The notes: generated from the sequence alone by a model not told the origin. 64,000 bases of DNA from Palsa-504 sp963739135 (GCA_963739135.1 CAVTZG010000017.1:1069354-1133353); one strand, 5' to 3'; numbered from the stretch's first letter, positions 48,544 to 60,053 are shown. Numbers and translations: made by a program.

Positions 48544-49031
48544 TGCCAGTGCGGGCTCGAGTTGATGCCGTGGGGATCGGCTGGTGTCACCACGGCCCGT
48601 TCGGGATCATGATCTTTTATTTGCCAGCTGCGGCGCGCGCAGCGCGGCGAGCTTGCTGCGGACGGGGCAGGCTGCGGAGGCATCCGTCCCCCGCACGCGA
48701 ACCTCTTCCTGTTCGTCCCCGACGAAGGCACCGCAAGCCCGGCCCCTGCCGTGCCGAGACTGTGGGGCAGCTCACCGGCGTCAGGCGGGCAGCTCCGCTG
48801 CTGCGAGCGCGTCCATGCTGTTCGCTGTGTGCGTTGCTTCATGAGAGACTTGGGTTACTCAGCGCGCTTGGGTCTGTCCGGACCTAGCACCCCTCGCCGC
48901 TCTGAACTCTCAGAGAGGGTAGGCGAGGCTTTGAGCGAGATTCCCGGCCTTTTGCTGCCGGAGCTGGATCCGGCCCAGCTTGCGGTCGTTCCAGTCTGGC
49001 TGGTGCGGCATCGCTGCCCCGGGTTCCGCTG
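48544..49031. other. Intergenic region before ftsH with one dispersed repeat
   Basis: It holds the third exact copy of CACCACGGCCCGTTCGG (48588-48604), followed by A/T-rich GATCATGATCTTTTATTT but without the matching right arm. Several frames cross the rest; none has a recognised domain or a good start. Confidence 0.5.
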
Positions 49032-51026
<1,995 letters not shown>

Positions 51027-51296
51027 GCGAAGATGGAGCCGCATGGCAGGAAACGCCCCGCTGCCCGCGATCCAAAGATGGTAAGAACCGCGTGCACCTC
51101 GGCCTGACCAGCAGCGCGCAGGACCGCGACCAGGAGATTGCCCGGCCGCCTGAGCTGTCCGGGATTGTCTACGCGTGAGGTGATGGCGCAGACTTGCGGC
51201 ATTCTCGGCGGTCCTGTAGAGCTGATCGGAGCACGTCGGCTGAGCACCTCTGGGCACCTTCGCTGAGGCCGCATCGGCTCATAGGAGAATCAGAAC

Positions 51297-52670
51297 ATGA
51301 ATATGCCCGACCATGTGGCCGCTGTCTTGGCCAAGGCCGAAGCCGGACGCGCCCACGCCGCTGAGCTGGCCGCCCTGCGCAGGCGCCTCCGGCAGCTGGG
51401 TGAGCAGCAGGCCGGACGCCTGCCGGGCGAGGTCCTGGAGCCGCTTGCGGACCTGCCGCGCCTGGAGGAGCTGCCCGAGCCGGCACCCGGCCTGGCCCGT
51501 GACGTGCTGGACCGGCTGGTGATCGTCAAGCTCGACGGCGGGCTGGGGACGAGCATGGGCCTGTCGGGGCCGAAGTCGCTGCTCGAGGTCAAGCCCGGCA
51601 CAAGCTTCCTCGATGTCATCGCTACGCAGGTGCTGGCCATGCGCGAGCGGCACGGCGCCCGGCTGCCGCTGGTGCTGATGAACTCCGCGATCACCCGCGA
51701 CCCCTCGCTCAACTACCTGCGCCGCTACGACGGCCTGCGCGTGCCTGGCGTGCCGCTGGACTTCCTGCAGGGTCGCGAGCCCAAGATCCGAGCAGATGAC
51801 CTGCAGCCGGTGCAGTGGCCGGCCGACCCGGAGCTGGAGTGGTGCCCGCCGGGGCATGGCGATATCTATACCGCGCTGGCGGCTTCTGGCACGCTCGATA
51901 CCCTGCTCGGCGCCGGGCTGCGCTACGCCTTCGTGTCCAACTCCGACAACCTCGGCGCTCTCTCCGACGTCCGGATCGCCGCCTGGCTAGCCGCAGAGCA
52001 GGTGCCGTTCGCGCTGGAGGCGGTGCGCGGCACGTTGGCCGACCGCAAGGGCGGCCACCTGGCCCGCTACCGGGGCCGGGTGGTGCTGCGGGAGACGGCG
52101 CAGGTGCCCGACGGCGACACCTCGTTCACTGACGTCGAGCGCTGGCGCTGGTACAACACCAACAACATCTGGATTGACCTGCGCGCGCTCAAGGACCTGC
52201 AGGCCGCCGACCCGGCGGCACCAGCTCTGCCGTTGATCGTCAACCGGGAGACCGTGGACCCACGCGACCCGGCCAGTACCCCCGTGATCCAGCTCGAGTC
52301 GGCGATGGGCGCGGCGATCGGCTCCATTCCCGGCGCTCGGGCGATCCACGTCCCCCGCTCGCGGTTCGCCCCGGTGAAGACCACGGATGACCTGCTGGTC
52401 GTGCGGTCCGACGCCTACCAGCTCACCGGTGACGGGCAGCTGACGCCCAGCTTCGACGGCCCCGGACCCGTCGCCACGCTGGACAAGGACTTTTACAAGC
52501 TGCTATCCGACTTCGAGCAGCGGTTTCCTGCCGGGGTACCGTCGCTGCGCCGCTGCCGCCGGTTCGACGTGGACGGTGACGTCACCTTCGGCGCCGACGT
52601 CACGGCCGTGGGCGACGTGCGTGTGACCGGTCCGCGTCACGTTCCCGACGGAGAGGTTCTCGGCGGATGA
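51297..52670 (+). CDS. UTP--glucose-1-phosphate uridylyltransferase (UDPGP family)
   Basis: A 457-aa enzyme of the eukaryote-like UDPGP group. The nucleotide loop is KLDGGLGTSMGLSGPKSLLEVK from about residue 77. GHGDIYTALAASG, FVSNSDNLGAL and WRWYNTNNIWIDL are family motifs. It makes UDP-glucose from glucose-1-phosphate. The trehalose-forming glycosyltransferase gene follows 290 bp downstream, and a glycogen phosphorylase at 36 kb could supply the substrate. TAGGAG precedes the ATG. Confidence 0.92.
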   Translation: MNMPDHVAAVLAKAEAGRAHAAELAALRRRLRQLGEQQAGRLPGEVLEPLADLPRLEELPEPAPGLARDVLDRLVIVKLDGGLGTSMGLSGPKSLLEVKPGTSFLDVIATQVLAMRERHGARLPLVLMNSAITRDPSLNYLRRYDGLRVPGVPLDFLQGREPKIRADDLQPVQWPADPELEWCPPGHGDIYTALAASGTLDTLLGAGLRYAFVSNSDNLGALSDVRIAAWLAAEQVPFALEAVRGTLADRKGGHLARYRGRVVLRETAQVPDGDTSFTDVERWRWYNTNNIWIDLRALKDLQAADPAAPALPLIVNRETVDPRDPASTPVIQLESAMGAAIGSIPGARAIHVPRSRFAPVKTTDDLLVVRSDAYQLTGDGQLTPSFDGPGPVATLDKDFYKLLSDFEQRFPAGVPSLRRCRRFDVDGDVTFGADVTAVGDVRVTGPRHVPDGEVLGG

Positions 52671-52957
52671 ACCGGAAGCGCGAAGTGAATACTCCTATGG
52701 CGGGTTAGGGGAGGCCACCCATATTTCCACCCGCATGGCGACTGTCGGCAACGCCATGCTTGCCGACCGTCGGCACTGTCAGCTCGGGAAGTCGCCGAAG
52801 CTGGCCGATCGCGGCCGACGGATCCTGTGGCCCGTGCCGACGTGCTTGATCGTTGGTGAGTCACCGTGGTTGACTCTTATCGCCGTGCTCAATCACCTAG
52901 CGGGCATGTTCGCATTGATCAGCGGCCCGGCCGAGTGCGACTGGGAAGGCGGATGCC

Positions 52958-54382
52958 GTGAGCCTGTTGCATGCGGTGGAGGTGCCGCGGCTGCCTGTAT
53001 CCCGGCTGGAGCCGGTCATCGGCGCCTCGCGGTACGAGCTGCTGACCTGGGGCGCTAACGTGGTCCGGCACATGCTGGCCGGGCGCACCATCTGGAACGT
53101 CAACTCGACCGCGGCAGGCGGCGGGGTCGCCGAGATGCTGCAGGTCCTCGTCGGGTACGTGCAGGATCTCGACATCCCCGTCGGCTGGCTGGTTATCACC
53201 GGCGACGCCGAGTTCTTTGCCATCACCAAGCGGCTGCACAACCAGATCCACGGCAGCATGTCCGGAGCCCCGCTCGGCGCGGCGGAGGCCGGCCATTACG
53301 CGCAGATGCTGGCCGCGAACGCCGTGGAGCTGGCCGCCCGGGTGCGGCCCGGCGATGTGGTGCTGCTGCACGACCCGCAGACCGCTGGCCTGGCCGCGCC
53401 GCTGGCGCAGGCGGGCGCCCGGGTGGTGTGGCGCTGCCACATCGGCGTGGACTGGGAGAATAAGGCGACCCGGGCCGGGTGGGACTTCCTGCGGCCGCAC
53501 CTGGCCGCAGCAGAGGCGTTCGTGTTCTCGCGCCAGGAATACGTCCCGTCGTGGATCCCCGCCGGCCAGACGTGGATCATCCCGCCGTCGATCGACCCGT
53601 TCTCCCCGAAGAACCAGCAGCTCGCGGCAGACACCGTGCAGGCCATCCTCGCCAGGCTGGGCGTGCTGGACGGGGCGGCGTCGGCGGTGCCCGCGATGTT
53701 CGTGCGCCGCGACGGCGATGTGGGCACCGTCACCAGGCCAGCCGCCATCGTCGGCGAGGGCCGCCCTGGACCCGATGATCCGGTGCTGGTCCAGGTCTCC
53801 CGGTGGGACCGGCTCAAGGACATGGCCGGGGTCATGCGCGGCTTCGCCGACCACGTCGTGCCCGGCGGTGACGGGTACCTGATGCTGGTCGGCCCCGCAG
53901 TCACTGATGTGAGCGACGACCCCGAAGGCGCCACGGTCTACGGGCAGTGCCTGTTGCAGTGGCGCGATCTGAGCCCCGCTGCCCGGACGCGGATCCTGCT
54001 GGTGACCCTGCCGTTGAATGACATCGATGAGAACGCGGCCATGGTCAATGCGTTGCAGCAGCACGCCACCGTCATCGCCCAGAAGAGCCTGGCCGAAGGG
54101 TTCGGGCTGACCGTCTCGGAGGGAATGTGGAAGGGCCGTCCCGTCATCGGCTCGGCGGTCGGCGGGATCATCGATCAGATCGCCGAGGGCACCGGAATCC
54201 TGCTGCCCGATCCCGCCGACCTGGCGGCGTTCGGATCGGCAGTCTGCCTCCTGCTCGGCGACCCGGACCAAGCGGCGCGGATGGGGCAGGCCGCACATGC
54301 CCACGTCCGCGAGCAGTACGTAGGCGATGTGCACCTGCTGCGCTACGCCAAGATGCTCGGCAGCCTAATCGGCGGAGAATAA
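52958..54382 (+). CDS. treT: Trehalose-forming glycosyltransferase (TreT-like, GT4)
   Basis: A 474-aa GT-B fold glycosyltransferase starting at a GTG. The N-terminal motif WNVNSTAAGGGVAEMLQVLVGY is typical of trehalose glycosyltransferring synthases, which join NDP-glucose to glucose. The C-terminal nucleotide-sugar site has QKSLAEGFGLTVSEGMWKGRP with the conserved Glu residues. Next to the UDP-glucose enzyme it gives a short route from glucose-1-phosphate to the stress protectant trehalose. The sugar donor (UDP- or ADP-glucose) is inferred from context. Confidence 0.88.
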   Translation: MSLLHAVEVPRLPVSRLEPVIGASRYELLTWGANVVRHMLAGRTIWNVNSTAAGGGVAEMLQVLVGYVQDLDIPVGWLVITGDAEFFAITKRLHNQIHGSMSGAPLGAAEAGHYAQMLAANAVELAARVRPGDVVLLHDPQTAGLAAPLAQAGARVVWRCHIGVDWENKATRAGWDFLRPHLAAAEAFVFSRQEYVPSWIPAGQTWIIPPSIDPFSPKNQQLAADTVQAILARLGVLDGAASAVPAMFVRRDGDVGTVTRPAAIVGEGRPGPDDPVLVQVSRWDRLKDMAGVMRGFADHVVPGGDGYLMLVGPAVTDVSDDPEGATVYGQCLLQWRDLSPAARTRILLVTLPLNDIDENAAMVNALQQHATVIAQKSLAEGFGLTVSEGMWKGRPVIGSAVGGIIDQIAEGTGILLPDPADLAAFGSAVCLLLGDPDQAARMGQAAHAHVREQYVGDVHLLRYAKMLGSLIGGE

Positions 54383-54428
54383 CACCACGGTTCCGGCCAG
54401 CTACTCTTCGTTATCCGAACGGGCCGGG
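54383..54428. terminator. Degenerate member of the CACCACGG...CCGAACGG hairpin family
   Basis: It starts two bases after the treT stop codon. CACCACGG (54383-54390) and CCGAACGGGCCGGG (54415-54428) resemble the two arms of the 16766 hairpin, but the left arm is altered. The gap 54429-54613 shows no gene. Confidence 0.45.
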
Positions 54429-54598
54429 CTGGTAGTCGCCGGCGGCGGGCGGCCCAGATGCCGGCCCGGGCGGGCGCGGCCGCGGGGGCGCCGCCGTGAT
54501 GGCCGGTGTAGGTGGCGTGGTGACCGGTGATGCCGCGGACGGTGTCGTAGCTCACCGCGGCCAGGTAGCGGCCGACTGGCCGGCACCGCCGCTGTCCT

Positions 54599-54641
54599 GA
54601 CCGACCTGCGCCTGTGCCGTGTCCGCGGCAATGCCGTCCTC
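54599..54641 (+). repeat. 43-bp sequence repeated at 56986 with five differences
   Basis: The copy begins GACCGACCTGCGCC and encodes TDLRLCRVRGNAVL in one frame; the other copy encodes TDLRQRRIRGNAVL and then ends. Both lie in decayed DNA. They look like two remnants of one gene family, possibly the end of a medium-chain dehydrogenase. Confidence 0.6.
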
Positions 54642-54796
54642 CCGAGCAAGGGTGGAGCCTGCTCTGGAACGGCGTCGTGATGTTTGACGAAGCCGGGGCA
54701 TTGTGCCCCGACGGCCTGACTGTAAGCCCGGCGTCCTCCCTGCGAGGGCCGCAGCGGCCTGAAGCTGTTATCAGGGAAGTGGATGGCTGCAGATGA
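54614..54796 (+). CDS. DUF5999-like small protein, N-terminally truncated
   Basis: The 60-aa frame has PPEQGWSLLWNGVVMFDEAG and LCPDGLTVSP, closely like the core of the actinobacterial DUF5999 family (Pro-Glu-Gln-Gly-Trp-Ser-Leu-Leu-Cys-Asn-Gly-Val-Val). The Cys/His-rich N-terminal part normally before it is missing, and the Cys of the core is Trp. It is probably a relic. The function of the family is unknown. Confidence 0.5.
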   Translation: MPCPRQCRPPEQGWSLLWNGVVMFDEAGALCPDGLTVSPASSLRGPQRPEAVIREVDGCR

Positions 54797-54972
54797 TCCA
54801 CCTCAGTGACCAGGCGCGGGAAAACAGGGAATACGTGCGCAGGTTGCTTAAGGAAAAGCAGCCGGGCTTCGCCGCGCTGCTGGAGTCGGTTGAACGAGGA
54901 CCACTTTGCCCAATGTGCCCTGGTGAGAGGTGCTGCGCGCTGCCTCGATCCTGGGCTCCAGTTTCACGATGA
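54793..54972 (+). CDS. Hypothetical short ORF coupled to the DUF5999-like frame
   Basis: A 59-aa frame (MIHLSDQARENREYVRRLLKE at the start) whose ATG overlaps the preceding TGA. The first 35 residues look like genuine coding sequence. The Cys-rich end reads into the LuxR-type relic, so the C-terminus is probably an artefact of a deletion junction. Confidence 0.3.
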   Translation: MIHLSDQARENREYVRRLLKEKQPGFAALLESVERGPLCPMCPGERCCALPRSWAPVSR

Positions 54973-56391
54973 GCGACCTGTCGGTGACGACGGGCCGGTC
55001 GGCGCTGGAGCTGTTCCAGGTACTGGCGGAAGCGATCACCGGACGGGTGCTGGAAGATGACGGCGCCCGTCTCCGATTCCGCCACGACCTGATCCGTGAT
55101 GCCATCTACGAGGATCTGCCGGTGACCGGCTGCTTGCCGAGCGCGCCGGCAGCCTGATGCTCGCCGGCCGGATTCCCGACGCCTTGGCCGCCTGCCGCCT
55201 GCTGCTCGGCCGTCACCACGACCCGGACATAGACGGGCCGGTCCGGATCAGCCTCGGGCACGCCCTGCTCGCCCAAGGGCAGGTGCGCGACGCGCTGCAG
55301 GAACTGGAACGAGCAGGCCAGACGCCCGCCCTGTCCATCGCAGAACGGGGCGCCGCACAAGCGTGGGCAGGCTTCACGCGCATGTCGCTGGGCGACCTCG
55401 ACGGCGCCGCGGCGCTGGCCGGGCAGGCCCGCTCGGCGGCGGCATCAGCTGACGATCATCAGACCACCAGCATCGCCATGTCCACGGCAGCCAGGATCTC
55501 CGAGTCCCGAGGGCACCTCCGGGAGGCACTGGAGATCGCCGAGGAGGCCGTGCGCCTAGCCGATGAGAGCCCCGGCCGGATGGGACACCGCTTCCCGGTC
55601 TGCGTGACCAGCGGGCGCGTCCTCACCGATCTTGACCGGCTCCCAGATGCCAAGTCCGCCCTTGGCACCGGCATGCTGATCTGCGAGGAAATGGGCGTTC
55701 GCTGGGCTCTATCCTTCCACCAGGTGTACCTCGCTTACGGGTGCTTCCTTGCCGGGGAGTGGGATGATGCCATCGCCGAGCTTGAGGCAAGCCTCAAGCT
55801 CGCGGAGGAGATCGGCGAGATCTATAGCTTCGTGTACGCCTACGGCCTGCTATCCAGGATCAGCGTCCATCGCAATGATCTCGGCCGCGCCCGGGAAGCC
55901 GCTGCAGCGGCCGACCGGAACCTGGTCGGCTGGGGCAGCGGTCAGAGCATGACCTGGGTCGCATGGCCGCGGGCGCTCATTCTGGAGGCAGGCGGGGAAC
56001 CAGGGCGGGCGCTGGCCACAATGGCCGGCCTGTGGGACTGGTGCGTCGGCGCCGGGCTCGCGCTGGAATATCCAGCTATCGGAGCCGATCTTGTCCGGCT
56101 CGCGCTGGCTGCGGGCGATCTGGGACGAGCCAGGCAGGCATCGGCTGCGGTCGCCGGGGCACCCGCAGCCGGCCGCAGTTCGGCTGGCACGGTCTCACCC
56201 CGACCGAGCACTCCGTCGCGGACCTGGTCGCCGAGGGGCTGTCCAATCCCCAGATCGGCGCGCGCCTGTATATCTCACACCGGACCGTCCAGACACACCT
56301 CGCGCACATCTTCGCCAAGTTGGACATTTCCGCACGCACGCAGCTTGCCGCCGAGGTCACCCGGCGGCGGTGCGACGAGATGGGCCGATGA
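54925..56391 (+). pseudogene. Decayed LuxR-family ATP-binding regulator (LAL type)
   Basis: Pieces of one large regulator occur in order but in different frames. A winged/AAA lid piece (VLRAASILGSSFTMSDL, RHDLIRDAIYEDLPV; 54925-55157) comes first. A long TPR-like region follows (55157 to about 56160, with DALAACRLLLGRHHD and many helical repeats). In yet another frame comes the LuxR HTH (LTPTEHSVADLVAEGLSNP, then SHRTVQTHLAHIFAKLDI), ending at 56391. The ATPase domain with its Walker motifs is gone. At least two frame breaks and a large deletion show that it is not functional. Confidence 0.8.
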
Positions 56392-56460
56392 CGCCCTCCC
56401 GGCCGCCACCGCGGCGTACACCCGACTCAGCAGCAGGACACTCGTGACATGGCCAGTACC

Positions 56461-56721
56461 TCACACCCTGGCCATCAGTCGGTCGACTACGAGTGTCACG
56501 GATAGAGCCCTGGCCATCGCGGCGCCGGGTGACCGGCCAGCATCACCAGCGCGCCCGGCCAGCGGACGGGCCGCCGCCGTACCAGCAAATGCCAAGCCGA
56601 CGGTGATGCCAACTACCAATGGCCCGGCGTGGAAGCGCACAGCGACGTAGCGCGGCAGTTCTTGCAGCGTGGCGCCCAGAGCCAGGTAGCCGAACAGCAC
56701 GGCGGCCCCACAGCCGGCCAA
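56461..56721 (-). pseudogene. MFS transporter fragment
   Basis: The 86-residue frame contains only the first helices of an MFS permease (VLFGYLALGATLQELPRYVA, then GPLVVGITVGLAFAGTAAARPLAGRAGD with the usual Gly/Arg loop). It then departs into unrelated sequence and stops. About 300 residues are missing. Confidence 0.6.
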
Positions 56722-56985
56722 CGGGAACTCTCCGGTACGGTGACATTCTCACTCCCCGCCGCAGGGCCTTATCCTCGCGGCAGACCGATGCGCTCCGGTC
56801 CGGTGTCACCAATGCGCCGCTGAATGTACTTAACGCGCTCGGCTGCCAGTGCCTGCCCGATCACTGGATGCATTTTCCTTTTCCCTCTGGTCTGCCGGGG
56901 GTGTCGTGTGGCCGACCGTCAGGCTTTGGTGATCACGCCGGAAATCGGCCGCATCGCCGATTGGGCCGACACCCGCCGCCACCTT

Positions 56986-57028
56986 GACCGACCTGCGCCA
57001 GCGCCGTATCCGCGGCAACGCTGTCCTC
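56986..57028 (+). repeat. Second copy of the 43-bp sequence at 54599
   Basis: It differs from the first copy at five positions. Its frame ends with LTVP and a stop, which resembles the end of a zinc-independent dehydrogenase, and it lies 35 bp before an IS4-family remnant. The surrounding 56722-57064 shows no intact gene. Confidence 0.6.
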
Positions 57029-57064
57029 ACCGTCCCCTAGTAAAAGTCGTGCCCCAGCTACCAT

Positions 57065-57240
57065 GGCGGTCGGTCGATGACCGCACCATGATGTCCTGGG
57101 CGCCGTTCCTGCGCAGCCTGCGCGGCGCCTTCAGCAGGACAGATACGTGCTGTCCGGCAGCAGCTCGACGACAGAGCGGGAACGACGCCCCGATCCGTAG
57201 GCTGCGGCCTCGGTACCGTCCCCGAGGAAGCTGTCGCTCC
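57065..57240 (-). mobile_element. Remnant of an IS4-family transposase gene
   Basis: The stretch is recognisably similar to 62468-62603 in the intact IS4-family element of this window, aligning over the part that encodes ILPDGTYLSRLKAPRKLRKDGA. It has many substitutions and small gaps, and the frame is broken. DNA from 57241 to 57497 shows no clear gene. Confidence 0.7.
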
Positions 57241-57497
57241 CTAACTGACCACACTCGGCGTCCCGGACCTCCTTGTCGAGACCGGCTGCACCTGGTCGAA
57301 GGAGGACGCCCAATTCTGGTTCAGGTTTGTGAAGCGATCCGTATCGCGGCGGCCGGCTTTGTCCAGGTGGCGCTCTCCGTTTGATCAGTACACGGGTCGG
57401 CTGAGCCGATCTGCCAGCCGAAGCCAGGCGCCTCGTTGAGGGACGCGGTTTGCCGGGAGTCTCACTTGCGGGCGATGGTCTGACCGGCGAACGCCAT

Positions 57498-57950
57498 CTA
57501 TCCGTACAGGTCAAGCAGCCTGATGCGCGTGGACTGCAGCCGCTGGTACATCACCGTGGTGACCCGCTTCAGCAGCTGATAACCCAGATCTGTGTCGGCC
57601 TCACACTTACCGCGCAGGCAGGCGCCGTCGAGCGCAGTCGCGCGGACCGCCGTCACCGCCCGGGCGCTGGCAAAATACTGATAGGGCGGGATTAGCCACG
57701 ACCACCCGAGTACTTCTCCTCCATCCATGGTGTCGATGATCAAGGGCCCTTTCGCGGGCGAATGCACCTCCAGCGCGACCCTGCCGTGACGGATCACGTA
57801 AAACAGGTTGGCAGGTTCGCCCTGGTCGAAGATGCGGGAGCCTTCATCGAAGTGCACGTTAGAAGCGCACCCCGCGATGAGCTCCAGAGCGTAGGGGCTG
57901 AATCCGGCGAAGAACGGGTGGCTTTCCAGCAGGTCCTCTATGGTCTCCAT
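57498..57950 (-). CDS. Cyclic nucleotide-binding domain protein without HTH
   Basis: A 150-aa protein that is a single Crp/Fnr-type sensor domain (HPFFAGFSPYALELIAGCA, then EGSRIFDQGEPANLFYVIRHGRVALEV and DGGEVLGWSWLIPPY). It ends in a long helix and has no DNA-binding domain, so it is not a complete Crp. Related stand-alone proteins occur in actinobacterial stress and dormancy regions. A DosR-type box lies 136 bp upstream. The Arg that contacts cAMP phosphate in Crp is not clearly present, so the ligand is uncertain. Confidence 0.88.
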   Translation of the reverse strand: METIEDLLESHPFFAGFSPYALELIAGCASNVHFDEGSRIFDQGEPANLFYVIRHGRVALEVHSPAKGPLIIDTMDGGEVLGWSWLIPPYQYFASARAVTAVRATALDGACLRGKCEADTDLGYQLLKRVTTVMYQRLQSTRIRLLDLYG

Positions 57951-58085
57951 CGTTTCCTCCCGTTGTAAGCGCCGCCAGGGCGAGCCCTGGGTCGGTGCGC
58001 TGGGCTGCGCAACGTCCGCTGCCGGAACCCGACCACCTGGAATCGCGCTGACATCTACTGTGGCCAGCGGCGGGGCCGGCTACCA

Positions 58086-58099
58086 GGGCTGAAGGTCCC
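58086..58099. promoter_or_regulatory. Weaker DosR/DevR-type box upstream of the cyclic nucleotide-binding protein
   Basis: GGGCTGAAGGTCCC has a perfect right half-site and three of five bases in the left. It shares GAAGGTCCC with the boxes at 20469 and 27917. No partner at 21-22 bp is evident. Confidence 0.35.
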
Positions 58100-58342
58100 C
58101 GAAACCCGATTGTGCAGGCCGTCCCGTAAGTCACCGCATCCGCCCACGTGCGGGCAAGCAAGTACTGGCCACAGAATCGGCAACTGACGCGCCCGGCAGG
58201 CCCGCGACGACCCACCCTCCCCCGGTTGCGTATCACGCATCGTGACTGTTCTTTGACGTCCACGCGTGAGCGCACACTTCCGCCCTACCTGCATCCGCCG
58301 TCGAGGGCAAACGGTGTTCTGGGCGACAGCGTTGAGAGTGCA

Positions 58343-58454
58343 GGAATTTTACAAGGGGCGAGGACCCGTAGGCTTGCCGGCCGATCGGGCAGGCTTGTGA
58401 GCTGCCCGGTATGGCCCGATGAGGGTCCTCGCGAGGGTTCCCTTGTCAAATTCC
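58343..58454. repeat. 112-bp structured element with long terminal inverted repeats
   Basis: GGAATTTTACAAGGG (58343-58357) pairs with 58440-58454 with one mismatch. CGAGGACCC (58359-58367) pairs with GGGTCCTCG (58423-58431). Inside, GGGCAG pairs with CTGCCC (58387-58407). The whole unit can fold into one long branched hairpin. It could be a MITE-like mobile element or a structured RNA. No coding frame explains it. Confidence 0.65.
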
Positions 58455-59012
58455 GGGGCGGCCGGTCAGCCCGGTGCCGGTGCCTGCCGGTCAGGGTTGC
58501 CGTGGTCTGGAGGTGGCCGGATCGGGGGTGGCTGAATCTGGTCCCTGTCCCTGGATAGCTGCCGGGTTCTGCGAGCAGGCGGCGGGCCGGACGGCGCGCG
58601 GCGGGCGCCGCAGGAGCCTTGGATGCGACCGCCGGGGAGCGGAATCACGCCGGGCGGAGGCAGGGGGCAGGGAGCCCCTGGTGGTGCGGGATACGGTTCA
58701 GCGGTCCGGGGTGGTGGCCTTTCTGTGCGGGGTGACGTCGAGCCGTGACGGCCGTGGGGCCAGGCCAGGGGCAGCCAGCCTTACCTTGGCCCGCGGGGCT
58801 TGGGCTGCCCCGGTGACATGATGATTGATTGGGTGTCCCCGCCTGCGGGGATGCGGCCGCTCAGTCTGATCAGGCCGTCCGCCTGGCCCCTTGAGGCCGG
58901 CAGCGGCTGACAGCGGATTGGCGGGAGCTGGCCGCGGTGGTCCCCATCGGTGAGTTCGGCTGCGGCGGGCCTGGGGGCGGCGGTCACGTGCTGGTCACCA
59001 GTGGCCGGTGGG
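58455..59012. other. No gene seen; probable flank of the IS110-family element
   Basis: Short frames on both strands have no recognised domain. A CCCCGC/GCGGGG hairpin lies near 58836. The end of the IS110-family element downstream of its transposase should fall in this stretch but could not be placed, because this family lacks long terminal inverted repeats. Confidence 0.35.
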
Positions 59013-60053
59013 TCAGGCCGCGGGGGCGAGCGCGTCGTCGCCGAGCTCGGCCAGGATGTGATGGGCCTGGCGGAGGATCTTGCGGGCCTCGGACAGGCAG
59101 GCGCGCTTGCTGTTCTTGCGGTCCTTGACCGCGGCGTAGTAGTCGTGGTCCGGCGCGGAGGTGCGGGCGTGGGTCTTGGCGGCCTCATAGACGGCCCAGC
59201 GCAGCACCGGTGGTCCCTGCCGGGACAGCTTCCCGGGCGGGCCCTTGCGGTCGGAGGAGGACACGGTGATGTCCAGCCCGGCGAACCGGACCGCCTGGCG
59301 GGAGGAGGAGAACCGGCCCGCCCCGGCCAGCCAGCAGGTGATCGCCAGCGCGGTGACCGGCCCGGCCCCGTACAGCCGGGCGGCCAGCGCCTTGGCCCCG
59401 GCCAGGTGCCGGGCGGCGTCGGTCAGCTGGTGCCGCACCACGTGCAGCCGGGCCTCCAGCGCATCGATCACCTCCAACGCGGTGGCGACCTGCAGCTGCC
59501 CGGCCGGGGACAGGCAGCCGGCTGCTCCGGCCCGCAGTTCGGCCACGCCCTTGCCGGTGCGCAGCGCGCCCTCGGCCAGTACCGGGGCGCCCTGGTGGAA
59601 CAGCACCGCGTGGATGCGCTGCGCCCAGGCGGTGCGCTCGCGGCGCAGGTCGTTGTACAGCTCCAGCAGCGCCCGGCACTCCAGGATGTGCCCGGGCGGG
59701 ATCCAGCACTCCGGGAGCCGGCCCTCGGCCAGCAGCATCCGCAGGTGCCGCGCGTCGGTCTTGCCGGTCTTGGCGTGCCGTTTCCTCCCGCGCCGTGCCG
59801 CGGTGCCGGCCGGCTCAGCCAGATGCGCCGTGATCCCGGCTGCGGCCAGCTCCTCGGTGACATACCGCCACCCGGCGCACCCCTCCACCGCGAACGCGAC
59901 GTCGTCCCGGTCGGCGAACCGGGCCAGCCACGCCCGCAAGTGCTCCCGGTCAGCCGGGCTGATCTGCCCGCGGCACACCTGCCCGGTCACGGTGCCGGGG
60001 TAGTCGAAAGTGATCTGTCTGCGGTGGATATCCAGCCCGCCTACGATGGGCAT
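59013..60053 (-). CDS. IS110-family transposase (DEDD recombinase)
   Basis: A 346-aa transposase starting at the ATG at 60053 with GAGGAGG upstream. The N-terminal RuvC-like DEDD domain begins VGGLDIHRRQITFDY and continues with VAFAVEGCAGWRYV and KTDARHLRMLL, which carry the acidic residues. The C-terminal transposase-20 domain has LYGAGPVTALAITCWLAGAG, with RFSSSRQAVRFAGL following. Such elements use a bridge RNA encoded in a non-coding end. The frame is complete and looks active. It separates the cyclic nucleotide-binding protein from the patatin gene. Confidence 0.93.
   Translation of the reverse strand: MPIVGGLDIHRRQITFDYPGTVTGQVCRGQISPADREHLRAWLARFADRDDVAFAVEGCAGWRYVTEELAAAGITAHLAEPAGTAARRGRKRHAKTGKTDARHLRMLLAEGRLPECWIPPGHILECRALLELYNDLRRERTAWAQRIHAVLFHQGAPVLAEGALRTGKGVAELRAGAAGCLSPAGQLQVATALEVIDALEARLHVVRHQLTDAARHLAGAKALAARLYGAGPVTALAITCWLAGAGRFSSSRQAVRFAGLDITVSSSDRKGPPGKLSRQGPPVLRWAVYEAAKTHARTSAPDHDYYAAVKDRKNSKRACLSEARKILRQAHHILAELGDDALAPAA

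Noticed and set aside
57498..57950. A complete Crp/Fnr transcription factor
   Set aside because: The 150-aa protein ends after the sensor domain and dimer helix. There is no helix-turn-helix.
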